A DNA stretch of 59,376 nt, taken from Haloquadratum walsbyi J07HQW2 (GTDB lineage: Archaea; Halobacteriota; Halobacteria; Halobacteriales; Haloferacaceae). Of this stretch, positions 47,764 to 56,369 are shown one piece after another (the first letter of the stretch is position 1; each line of letters opens with the position of its first letter). The stretch covers positions 557,555 through 616,930 of the forward strand of contig NZ_KE356561.1 in the NCBI RefSeq assembly GCF_000415985.1. The letters run 5' to 3'. A program made the position numbers and the translations under genes. Below the pieces are notes generated by a model that made no database searches, had not been told where the DNA came from, and saw only the letters and a list, made by a program, of their open reading frames with translations.

Positions 47764-48657
47764 ATGCTGGACACAACCCGCACATACGTCGCCAAAATCA
47801 CGAACCATCAACAGGTTCGGGACGATCTCGACGCTTGCGGGTTCAGTACCGCCAAACTCTGGGATGTAGGACGCTACTACAGCCAAGAAATGGGATGAGA
47901 CGGGTGAAATTCCTGAAGAGGATGAACTAAAATCGGCATTGAAAGACCACGAACGCTATACTGACCTCCACGCTCAACTCAGCGAGTTCTTGAAGAGCTC
48001 GCTGAGGCGTTCAGCGGATGGTACAATTCCGATGCCGATGACGGCAACAACCCACCGGGATATCGAAAACGTGGTGACGACCACCCCCACCCACGCTCAA
48101 CGATCACATGGAAAAAACAGTATCAGACACAACGCAAAACACAGTCAGATTCGGCTATTTAAGGGATTCAACTTGAAGGATAATCAATCAGACTTCATCC
48201 TTATCGAATACGAGACACGCCCCGACGTAACTGTTGAGAACATCCAGCAGGTGCAGGCGGTTTGGAATGGCAACTGCTGGGAAATCCATCTTGTCTGTAA
48301 CAAACAAATCCCCGTTGAGGATGCTCCCGAGCAAAATACCGCTGGGGAGTAGTAACTACCTCGCTATTGACTACGAAAACAGTGTGAGCGAGTTGTATCC
48401 GGGGAGTCCGCTCAAAGAAGACAAACACTATTTCACAAGATGAGTCCCAGAGCGACGGTAAGAACGACCTCTCAGACCGGGCACTGAAAGCCCGTCGAAC
48501 ACTCTCAAGCCGGAAAGACCAGTTTCTGCATACACTGTCGAAACATATCGTTGAGCAGTGTGTCGCTAACGATGTTGGCGAGATAGCAATCGGTGATCTC
48601 AGAACGAACTGTGGATTCAATTGCTTTTTAGATGGGCATGTGACCGCACTTGCGTGA
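47764..48657 (+). pseudogene. tnpB: TnpB nuclease of element 4, degenerate and truncated
   Basis: ATG 47764 begins MLDTTRTYVAKITNHQQVRD DLDACGFSTAKLWDVGRYYSQ, the common N-terminus of one haloarchaeal TnpB group. A frameshift near 47893 leads to KWDETGEIPEEDELKSALKD and so on to CWEIHLVCNKQIPVEDAP. At 48345-48360, where RuvC-I (AGIDLGICN) should stand, the DNA reads TAGE stop and the frame resumes one base off with NYLAIDYENSVSELYPG; the catalytic Asp motif is deleted. After VGEIAIGDL the C-terminus, including the zinc ribbon and RuvC-III, is gone and the gene runs into the right-end hairpin. Dead nuclease. Confidence 0.75.
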
Positions 48658-48684
48658 AGTGCCTCGGGGACAAGCCCCAAGCCG

Positions 48685-48879
48685 AGGCTTCACCGTTTTG
48701 TCCGTGTCGCCCGCAAAGTGGGCGGACGGACGCAGGCGAATTTCATTCCCCTCGACCTTCCCCGAGAGTGGGGTCGGCTGGAGTTAACACCCGAACACCT
48801 CGCTGGTGTCCGTGAGGGTCAGTCGCTCCATCACGACCCGATAGTGTCCGTCTCACCACGTCGAAGACGCGGGTTTTGA
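48685..48879 (+). pseudogene. 3' fragment of an unidentified GC-rich gene
   Basis: An open frame without start reads RLHRFVRVARKVGGRTQANF, IPLDLPREWGRLELTPEHLA and GVREGQSLHHDPIVSVSPRRRRGF, stop at 48879. It is GC-richer than the surroundings and clearly protein-like. It starts right at the hairpin of element 4, so that element or a deletion probably removed its 5' part. I recognise no family. Confidence 0.45.
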
Positions 48880-49347
48880 GAGACACCACATTTCCATTTC
48901 CATATCGTGTCTCAGTCAGCGTCAGATTAAGCTCTTTAATCCGTCTTTTGGGTTTTCTGACTGCCTTGATATCTTAGGAACGTGGTTTCGTGAATGTTCC
49001 GACGGGCTTCACCCTTGGGGCCAAGCCCCGACCCCGAGGCACTCGCCCTGCTCTACCTGTAGATTACACTTGATAGCTGTATGAGCACTGTATGGATTCA
49101 TCAGAAATATTCAATTTACTGTGTATAACAGATCACATTCATATGGGGACAGAGCGGTTCATATCTCTTCTTGATGTTCACTAGCGTTGATGCACCAACC
49201 GAGGCTAGCTTCTGAATTACCTCTGTTTGCTTTCGCTTATCTTAATATTGAATTCTATGTGACTGTGAGCGTCACTATATCAAATAGACATCTCCAGTCA
49301 AAACAGATTTTGTCGCTTTCGGATTCAAATCAGAGTAAATTGACCTC
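48880..49347. other. Intergenic region
   Basis: Includes the reverse end hairpin at 49012-49049; otherwise AT-rich with no gene. Confidence 0.35.
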
Positions 49348-49905
49348 TCAGCATATATAATAATACGATCTTAAATTGCCGTCTTTCGTTATTTCTACAT
49401 TCGCATCGCTGTGGCAATCATTAGTTCTGATTGTCATGCTATCACGTGTATTATTATATTCGGCGACAACTCTGTAGTTTTGAACCCCATTTGGATTGAG
49501 TTGTTTCAGATTATACACAGACTCTTGCTCACTGTTCGGCGCTATAGAGAAACTGTCGTTATATAGTTCAATTCCAGTAGTAGGGTTCTCAACAACGATC
49601 TTCAATTCAACAGCATCAGAGTGCTTATTATGAATATTGATATCCTTATTAGGGTCTGGTGTGTTTATTGCTTCTTGAGTCAAACTTTGAAAATCTGCAG
49701 TTGGTGTGGCGGTCGTGTCCTGTATCGTGTTTTGTTGAGTTGATGTGCCTGTCGCCTCTTGCACCGGACTCCCTGGATCTGGTGTGCCTGTTGCTTTTTG
49801 TACTGCACTGTTGGTTTCATCGGTACAGATATAATATCCAGCACCTCCCAGGATAGATCCGATAATTAATGCAGCAATTATTATTCCGGTTTTTGTATTT
49901 TCCAT
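49348..49905 (-). CDS. Membrane-anchored extracellular hypothetical protein
   Basis: A 185-residue protein. Residues 6-25 form an N-terminal TM anchor (TGIIIAALIIGSILGGAGYY). Residues 30-80 are a Thr/Pro/Gln-rich linker with an internal repeat (VQKATGTPDPGSPVQEATGTS). The rest looks like a small immunoglobulin-like beta domain: INIHNKHSDAVELKIVVENP and LYNDSFSIAPNSEQESVYNL, as in other haloarchaeal surface proteins. Asn-x-Thr/Ser sequons (NNT, NDS) could be glycosylated. Single gene; role unknown. Confidence 0.65.
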   Translation of the reverse strand: MENTKTGIIIAALIIGSILGGAGYYICTDETNSAVQKATGTPDPGSPVQEATGTSTQQNTIQDTTATPTADFQSLTQEAINTPDPNKDINIHNKHSDAVELKIVVENPTTGIELYNDSFSIAPNSEQESVYNLKQLNPNGVQNYRVVAEYNNTRDSMTIRTNDCHSDANVEITKDGNLRSYYYIC

Positions 49906-50413
49906 ATCTGTTTACTCGTAGTTATTCACTTTCATATTACTCAAAGAGGTATGGGGAGAGTAAGCGAGTGAGCAACTATACAATGAGAGTGATGAATATA
50001 TCTCAATTGACACAGTCGACGATTCCGATACAGTGTGAGGGGTTACTAATAGTCAAGAACGCCTAATAACTGTATTTCAAGTATCTTTCAGCGTCGCGAG
50101 TGACTCGTCACCGCTAATTTGAATCATAATCCTGTAACAAGTCCGTCTATTCTTTAGAACCCGCTCGTTCACTGTGGACTACCAGTTATTACCGCAAGCA
50201 GCATTTTATTGATTGCATTCTTATTATTAGGTGACCGCCCGGCAATGTAACTACTTGTTTTCGTATTCGCAGTATTTGATATTATCGTGATCCCATAGTT
50301 TCTTAGACGCGCATTTGAGTCTTAGAAGGTGATTCCACTCTGTTTATTCTAAACCCGGTGATCATAATACCGGTAGTCGAGATACTATTTACTTAATTTG
50401 ATTCACTGAAATA
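49906..50413. other. Intergenic region
   Basis: About 500 bases, AT-rich, nothing recognised. Confidence 0.35.
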
Positions 50414-50518
50414 TCAATACTCGTCATCATCATCCTCAGTATTGTTCACATCCTCTTCAGTTTCTTGAGTCTCTGTACTGTCGGAGCTAAAGTAATTGTA
50501 GAAGTATTCAAATATCAT
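50414..50518 (-). CDS. Micro-ORF 2 of the MIFEYFYNYFS pair (34 residues)
   Basis: ATG 50518 to TGA 50414-50416 encodes MIFEYFYNYFSSDSTETQET followed by the acidic tail EEDVNNTEDDDDEY. The hydrophobic-aromatic N-terminus is shared with 41032-41112, while the tail differs but is also acidic. A very acidic tail is what haloarchaeal selection gives a real protein. Both copies lie next to genes for small two-helix membrane proteins. Function unknown. Confidence 0.5.
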   Translation of the reverse strand: MIFEYFYNYFSSDSTETQETEEDVNNTEDDDDEY

Positions 50519-50719
50519 AATTTCTTTTATGATTCGTTTAGTAAAAACGGCACGTCACGCTCGTTATGACGGGCGTCACAGTGACTGCAATTAGTTGTCT
50601 ATCATACGGGCGAGGAGTTATCGCATCTATCAATAACAACAGGTATGTGTACAGTACACAGTGTGCTGTCGTAGATTCTTATGTTATCTGTAAAATTACA
50701 GTTTCATATTATTCTGTCC

Positions 50720-50890
50720 CTATAACAGTGCAATAGCAACGCCGATAATGATGAGACCTCCAGCTGCAACATTTAGTAGTAGCATCACATTGGATGATCG
50801 ACCAATTATGGACATAATCGAAGCAATCCCACCTAAGAGAAAGCCAGTGATCAGACAGATCATAACTACGACAAAATCGATATCAACCAT
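50720..50890 (-). CDS. 56-residue membrane protein, two TM helices
   Basis: ATG 50890: MVDIDFVVVMICLITGFLLG, GIASIMSIIGRSSN, VMLLLNVAAGGLIIIGVAIALL, stop 50720-50722. TM helices about residues 5-28 and 35-56. An acidic start and a short polar loop, as in the protein at 16801-16962. No family recognised. Confidence 0.55.
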   Translation of the reverse strand: MVDIDFVVVMICLITGFLLGGIASIMSIIGRSSNVMLLLNVAAGGLIIIGVAIALL

Positions 50891-50951
50891 ATCTGCAGAA
50901 AGCGTAATCTGAGAATATAAAAATCATTGTTAGATTAGTACCTCAGAACCA

Positions 50952-50971
50952 GAGTCTGAGTCTGAGTCTGG
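50952..50971 (+). repeat. (GAGTCT)x3 hexamer repeat
   Basis: Three GAGTCT units in non-coding DNA between small membrane-protein genes. Confidence 0.8.
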
Positions 50972-51085
50972 ATTTGATTAGCACATCGCCCGTGCGCAGA
51001 CTATAGACTCTTAGTTGTTGACGGGCAGGTAAGAGAGGAAGTGCAGAATCATATATACTTTTTAGAGTGGATTATCGACAAAGAT

Positions 51086-51286
51086 TCAGAAGATAGCTCT
51101 GAGCGGTGACCACGCTGCTGACATGACGAATGTGAGAATACTGATGATCCAAGCGAGAAATCCTGTACGAAGTCTAGTGACTCCTAAATCTATTGAGCGT
51201 GTTGCAGCGAGACCTCCTGAAATAACCGACGCTACAATTAGAGCTCTTCCACCGACGCTAGCTTGCGAATTCGGCAGCCAATTCAT
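51086..51286 (-). CDS. 66-residue membrane protein, two TM helices
   Basis: ATG 51286: MNWLPNSQASVGGRALIVAS with a first helix around residues 12-30, and a second helix LAWIISILTFVMSAAWSPL near residues 44-60. No family. Could equally be a fragment of a larger membrane protein. Confidence 0.45.
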   Translation of the reverse strand: MNWLPNSQASVGGRALIVASVISGGLAATRSIDLGVTRLRTGFLAWIISILTFVMSAAWSPLRAIF

Positions 51287-51589
51287 AACGACTATTTTTT
51301 GGAGCGATACGACGACACCGGCAAGCGTGAATCGCCACGCTAGGGAGAGAGACTAGGGGCATGGAGCTGTGAGGTCATTGTGCGGTTATCTCGCTGCTAA
51401 ATGGATCTGAGTGCCTCACATGCTTGCATCGCTTGGCAGCCCGATAGATACTGGTATTTTGATCTACCCAGTCGGTAGCTTTGGAGCTTGATAAAAGTCA
51501 TTTAATTGGACAGCGAGTTTCCCATTTGTCGATTAAACAATCAGAGATCTGTCGCCACGGCTTTGCTGGTTCGATTCGTAGGCTACTAC

Positions 51590-52297
51590 ATGACACATAC
51601 AGCGGTCATCGCGGGTGTCGGTCCGGGGCTTGGTGAATCACTTGCCCGAAAGTTTGCAGCCGAGGGCTGTCAGGTCGCCCTCTTCGCTCGATCGGCGGGC
51701 TACATTGAGGAACTCGCGGAGAAACTGCCGGCACCCGGTGAGGGGCTTGCCGTCCAGACAGACCTCACAGATATCGAGCAGATACGAAAGGGGTTCACGG
51801 CGGTTCGGGAAGCATTTGGCGCAGTCGACGTGCTCGTGAATCACGCGAGCGCCGCCTCTTGGAAAGGGCTCATGGACGTGAGCGTCGAGGAGTTTGAACA
51901 GTCGTGGGCGGTTAATGGGCGAGGTGCGTTTGTCTGTTCGCGGGAAGCTGTCAGTGATATGCTTCAGACGGGTGGCGGGACGGTCATCTTTACCGGCGCA
52001 ACCTCTTCGGTACGGAGTCTCGGCGGTGCAATCGGCTTCACAGCCGCGAAGTTCGCCGCTCGTGGGATGGCGATGGACATTGCCCAGGAGTTCGGCTCTG
52101 AAGGAATTCATGTATCTCACGTTGTCATCGATGGGCAAATCGACACGCCGGGTGTCCCCGATAAAGAAGACGAGACGATTCTCGACCCCAACGAGATGGC
52201 TGAGACGTACTGGCACCTAATCAAACAGGATGACGTCAGCACGCAACCCTTTGAGGTTCATATCACGAACGGTCCGCAAAATTCGGAATTCATCTGA
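51590..52297 (+). CDS. SDR-family oxidoreductase, atypical active site
   Basis: A 235-residue Rossmann-fold protein from ATG 51590 (MTHTAVIAGVGPGLGESLAR). It has the NAD(P)-binding glycine motif GVGPGLG, the LVNHAS equivalent of NNAG, and the active-site Ser region FTGATSSVRS. The usual YxxxK is FTAAK (GFTAAKFAARG), so the catalytic Tyr is replaced by Phe. The tail HVSHVVIDGQIDTPG is typical of the SDR subgroup that shares this change. Such members may have another acid or a non-enzymatic role. GC content is higher than in the neighbourhood. The frame is open to 51506, but ATG 51590 begins exactly at the first beta-strand. Confidence 0.85.
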   Translation: MTHTAVIAGVGPGLGESLARKFAAEGCQVALFARSAGYIEELAEKLPAPGEGLAVQTDLTDIEQIRKGFTAVREAFGAVDVLVNHASAASWKGLMDVSVEEFEQSWAVNGRGAFVCSREAVSDMLQTGGGTVIFTGATSSVRSLGGAIGFTAAKFAARGMAMDIAQEFGSEGIHVSHVVIDGQIDTPGVPDKEDETILDPNEMAETYWHLIKQDDVSTQPFEVHITNGPQNSEFI

Positions 52298-52482
52298 CTT
52301 CGCTGGTAACGGAAGAACATCACCCGTGTGACACGTTTCCGTAGCGTAGCCTAGTTTATATGACTACTCAGATAGAAAGCACAGGGATCAATCATAGGAA
52401 TGTGTGCTGATACCCTTCCTCCTCATGATAATCAATCGTTGCTTCTGTGTAGGTTAATTACCCCTGCTATCTGATACGATAA

Positions 52483-52631
52483 TCATTGTGGCTGAACAGG
52501 CTCGTCACAATCATAACACTCAGCAAAGATTCGTGTTTCATCATCAACTATATACTCCAATATCACGGCTTCCGACAGAAGAGTTCTTCCGCAGAACGGA
52601 CACGTTCCGATGTCTGTTTTTTATTTGGCAT
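52483..52631 (-). pseudogene. Zinc-ribbon mini-protein gene with a frameshift in an A-run
   Basis: ATG 52631 reads MPNKKQ and then loses the frame. Restoring one A in the AAAAAA run near 52617 gives MPNKKTDIGTCPFCGRTLLS followed by EAVILEYIVDDETRIFAECY DCDEPVQPQ, stop 52483-52485. Two CxxC pairs (CPFC and CYDC) are then in frame. Either a natural frameshift or a base-call error in the homopolymer. Confidence 0.55.
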
Positions 52632-52817
52632 GTGAAGCTGAACTTGGAGTATGTAAATTGGCTACAATCTATATAATTGAAATCACCCCAAGATCAAATA
52701 GTTACGCAAACGACGGTGAAAATAATATATAAGAATCACCGGTCGGTCAGATGCCAGTATTTATCTGAGCAGTCAGTGGTTCGACGAGCGTGTGCTACTG
52801 TCTCCTCTCCAGTACCA

Positions 52818-52835
52818 ATGCAGATGCAGATGCAG
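52818..52835 (+). repeat. (ATGCAG)x3 hexamer repeat
   Basis: Three perfect ATGCAG units close to the second integrase relic. Confidence 0.8.
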
Positions 52836-52876
52836 AGGGACTCAAATGAGCCAATAAGCACGGAACATGGCGAGGT

Positions 52877-53449
52877 TTGTTATTATCGGAGGCTAGTGTC
52901 CAACAATGCCTTCGAACCGGGCATCCTGACCCCGATAACCCAAACGCAATTGTGTTTTATTCAATGAGACAACGTAATAAAGCAACTCATAGAATAAGAA
53001 GCTCATCGACAATATATGATAAACTAGATTATATGAAAAAAGCCGGAGTAGACAAGCCATTGAATCCTCATACACTTCGGCATAACTTTGTCACAATTGC
53101 TCTTCGCCGTGGAGTAGCTGAAAGTGCAATCAAGCATCAACTTGGTCATGCTCCAAGCAGTCGGGTCATGAGGTCAACATACTCTCATCTGAAGGATAGC
53201 GATTATATCCGACAAGCACGGGAGTCATTTGATTTAGAAGTAAATGATGATGAATCAGAGTTAACTACAGAGGTTTGTCCTCGGTGTGGTGAGAATCCCC
53301 CCGAGTGAAGCGCGGGTTTGTCCATGCTGTGCTTTAGAGCACACACACCAGATGCAAAAGGTATGATGGAGAAAGCACATGAAGCAACACGGATGGCATA
53401 TCGAGAACGCCCATTTTCTCGGCTTTCAGACCTTTCACCTGCAGTTTGA
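52877..53449 (+). pseudogene. Tyrosine recombinase (integrase) C-terminal relic
   Basis: The frame reads GHPDPDNPNAIVFYSMRQRN, then KPLNPHTLRHNFVTIALRRG (catalytic Arg-His), KHQLGHAPSSRVMRSTYSHL (GH motif and the Tyr nucleophile) and a tail ending CPRCGENPPE at TGA 53306-53308. The tail continues in other frames as EARVCPCCALEHTHQMQK and MMEKAHEATRMAYRERPF to a stop at 53449, so a zinc-finger-type C-terminal extension has been frameshifted twice. The first ~200 residues are lacking. It is a sibling of the 11.3 kb relic and marks another old integration. Confidence 0.75.
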
Positions 53450-53493
53450 GATATATTTAACTCTCTTTATCACTATCATATTACTTGTGTTCG

Positions 53494-53733
53494 ATGGGAG
53501 AGACTATTGAGATTATCGTCAACGGAAGGGAACATACAATACTAGCGACAGCCGATTCGGAAACACAGATACTTTCCGAGATAGGACTGACTCCTTCTGA
53601 ATATCGTCTTTTTCGAGATGATGTCCCGTTAGTAGAACGCGGGAAGGAACACCGAATTGATCAGTCGGTGTCACTCGAAGACGGAGACAGATTTGCGGCT
53701 ATTCCATCGGAGGTTTTTCACGATGACTCATAG
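53494..53733 (+). CDS. Single-domain ubiquitin-like (multiubiquitin-type) protein
   Basis: A 79-residue protein from ATG 53494: MGETIEIIVNGREHTILATA, DSETQILSEIGLTPSEYRLF, RDDVPLVERGKEHRIDQSVS, LEDGDRFAAIPSEVFHDDS. The beta-grasp order fits the multiubiquitin-domain family of bacterial ubiquitin-like conjugation systems: strand IEIIVNGREHTI, helix ILSEIGL, strand EYRLF, late strand DGDRFAAIP. It has no C-terminal Gly-Gly. An ATG at 53722 overlaps the end of this gene and starts MTHSHGGT before a stop, so the next gene of an operon has probably decayed. Partners (E1/E2/JAB type) are not visible. Identification is by pattern only. Confidence 0.55.
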   Translation: MGETIEIIVNGREHTILATADSETQILSEIGLTPSEYRLFRDDVPLVERGKEHRIDQSVSLEDGDRFAAIPSEVFHDDS

Positions 53734-56369
53734 CCACGGCGGTACTTGATTACGAGAACAGTCCGTCAGATACCGAGACATGATTCCACAAAGAGCCGGC
53801 AGGCTTCCGTAGACACCGACTCTTCAGATTTTCAGGAGGCTCTCATACTAATGCCTGAGAACGGAAGCAGACAGCTCTCACAGACTATTGTCTCGAGTTG
53901 TCATCACGGTGTGGGAATATTCGCTCATGCAGTGATGAAAAGAAGTGCTCGATTCAGATACGTGAATCTGGGAGAGGGAACCGCACCCTGGACCTGGAGG
54001 TACCGACCGCCACTATTCTGAGAGACGAGATCGACCGCAATTAAATGCTGGAAATATGGTTCAGGTGTTCGATCATGCAAACTTAGCACAGAGCTCGAGA
54101 CAGTTTGGATCAGAGCCCCGTCGAAAACCGACGTTGTGGAAGCTATCTGTGATTGGGCGTATCCAGATGTAGTAATTTCCGTTCTTGAAATAATCACGGC
54201 TCATCTCTTGAGACTCGGAGATATCCCAGCATGTGTACCTCTCGCATAGATTGGGAAGCTCTTGACCTTCCAATATCGATTATTGTAGATTATTGTAGAG
54301 AAAACATCAGGGATATATGGTGTGCAGGAGGACCTCACACAGAGTGGATGAGGCTGAAAGCCACGGTAGCTAACAGTCCTGTAACGGCTTTCAGCGGTCC
54401 ATGTTGTTGATCTAGTGGCACATTTAGATCGGTTGTGAGTCCTCTGAGGGTAGTTGCAGTAGATACGACATTGTGTAAGGAGTGATCGAAGAGTTGAGCT
54501 CCTGAATATCACGATTGATTCAGTTACTGGCGTTGTGGGTTATCGAGCAATGCCAGCAATGCCAGCAACCGATTCACAGTCACTGGGAACAGCGTAGAAA
54601 TCTCCTGTATCGTCATGAGGGAGCCAACAGATCCCCTAAAGTCAATCTTCGAATCCTACACTACATGACGGTCGACATCATGTCCGAATCAAACGCTGTC
54701 AGAGCACACTTAGAGTGATGCCAGTAAACATGCGATTGTTTGCTGAACTCATAGTTGGGACCACTGGAACTGCTCATTCGCATTGATCCGTCGGTCTATC
54801 AGTTTGATTTCTTCATTTATTGATTGAATCAGAAAACTGACCAAACAGTCAATTCTATGCTCAACGTCACTTGGGTCAAGAGAGTAAACAAATGCCTCCC
54901 CGTGACGAGACAGAAGATTTGAGTCACTCGGGAACATCATCATTAGGATCGTGATCGTCACGGGACAAGCGGAGAGATACCTCGCCTTCTCGCCTATTTC
55001 AGACTCAGAAGATGAGAAGGACAATTATATGTCTTCTCGTGGCATTATTCTGTACCGTTGTAACGGGGCTCCCCCCTCCCCCTTCCCGACTGCAAGCCAG
55101 CTTACCCTATTACAATCCCCCCCCCCGTCCGTTGCAACGGCGAGAACCCTCATTGAGTGGTTTCTGAGTCAGTACCAATGTCATAACTTGACGGTGGTAT
55201 TCGACTATCGTATGAGACCTATCATCCACAAAGCGAGACGATAGAGGAGATATATCTGGATAATTGCGAGAGTAGTGACTGTGAATAATTCAGGGACACC
55301 ACGAATCCCAACTCCGGTAACAATTGCAATCCTCCGCTCTTCTTCACCAATCCTTCTTGACGTTCTTCTTCGACGGACAGGTTCACGATCTGAATACATC
55401 AGTGAATCTCCCTCTGCTATTATATTAATTCTCTTCGATATAGCAAACCGGATGCCGAGTAAGGAAGTCCACCAGTGGATGAGGGAAGACATAGCCTCTC
55501 GGTGTGAGAGCAATCGATATGTGAGATTCTCCTTTGGACTTCCCCGAAATACAAGACGAATCCCAACTGAACTTTCGTTGATCACGAGTAGATGGGTGAA
55601 CAAATGCCATGATTACCCGGATCCCAAGGATAGCAAGCTCGCGCCTTCGATAAAGAGCCGTCTCTCCGTGTGTAAGAGCCGAAGAGATACAGGGGTACGT
55701 CGGATGCGTCGTAGTGATCATTGCTTCGGCAGAGAGACGTACTCTTGATACAAGAGAAATATCGGGATTCTACGTTGGGTGCTCGAAGGACAAGTCTAGG
55801 GAAATTTGCCAGAGGTCAAGATCAATGCCATCACCTAGTTTGAGATAATGTTGGGATAACGCTCCGAAGGTCACGTATACTGAGGAGACTCGACCCGAAG
55901 ATTGGAATATCTGGGAGTGCCTCCTATCGAATACAGCGAGAGGACGAAATTCACCAGCAAACCGGTAGGTATGTGAGGCTGCTGAAAATCTTGGAATCAG
56001 ATCCCGTCAAATCAGTATCTTGAGTTATGTCGCCGACCGGCGAGTTGTCCGTGCGATCACTGGGGAAACAGCATCAGCATCAACAAACTCACCTTGATAA
56101 GGTGAGATTTTGGAGACACATAGAATTTATACTTTCTTCGTGTCAAATATACACACTGTTGCGACGGGAAGAAAGTCCACAGAGACGACAATCTCACCCT
56201 TCACTCCACATATCCTGTCCTAGTTCAAGACTGTCGGCGGACTGACCGTCGCAACGGCGAGAAAACAAAAACATACTGAGTGACTTCTCAAAAGACACGC
56301 TCAAACTGACACTGATCATGGTGCTGTTGAAACCTGTTTAGGGTTGAATCTGGTAGAGTAGAGTAGAGC
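53734..56369. other. 2.6 kb region without a firm gene
   Basis: Decayed DNA downstream of the ubiquitin-like gene. The best frames are a 91-codon one at 54749-55024 (minus; SLDPSDVEHRIDCLVSFLIQ and similar) and a 132-codon one at 55205-55603 (minus) with one hydrophobic C-terminal segment; neither has a family. It also holds a C10 run (55117-55126) followed by the palindrome CCGTTGCAACGG (55129-55140). Confidence 0.4.
55129..55140. repeat. Perfect 12-base palindrome next to a C10 run
   Basis: CCGTTGCAACGG is its own reverse complement. The related CCGTTGTAACGG lies at 55051-55062 and GTCGCAACGGCGAGAA at 56246. The first is preceded by ten C residues. Confidence 0.6.

Larger units (their letters stand above)
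47141..49052. mobile_element. TnpB element no. 4 region with three end hairpins
   Basis: GAGTGCCTCGGG-type hairpin ends occur at 47146 (forward), 48658 (forward) and 49012-49049 (reverse). The outer pair forms an inverted repeat: AGGCCGAGTGCCTCGGG at 47142 versus the reverse complement of CCCCGAGGCACTCGCCCT at 49036-49053. The tnpB relic lies between the first two. This suggests two or more related elements inserted side by side or nested, then decayed. Confidence 0.55.

Noticed and set aside
54201-54512. 103-codon minus-strand frame
   Set aside because: Arg/Ser/Cys-rich, no acidic bias, no domain; looks random.
55275-55748. 157-codon plus-strand frame in the 2.6 kb gap
   Set aside because: Basic, Arg/Ser-rich and without a domain; the opposite strand is equally open, so no strand is favoured.
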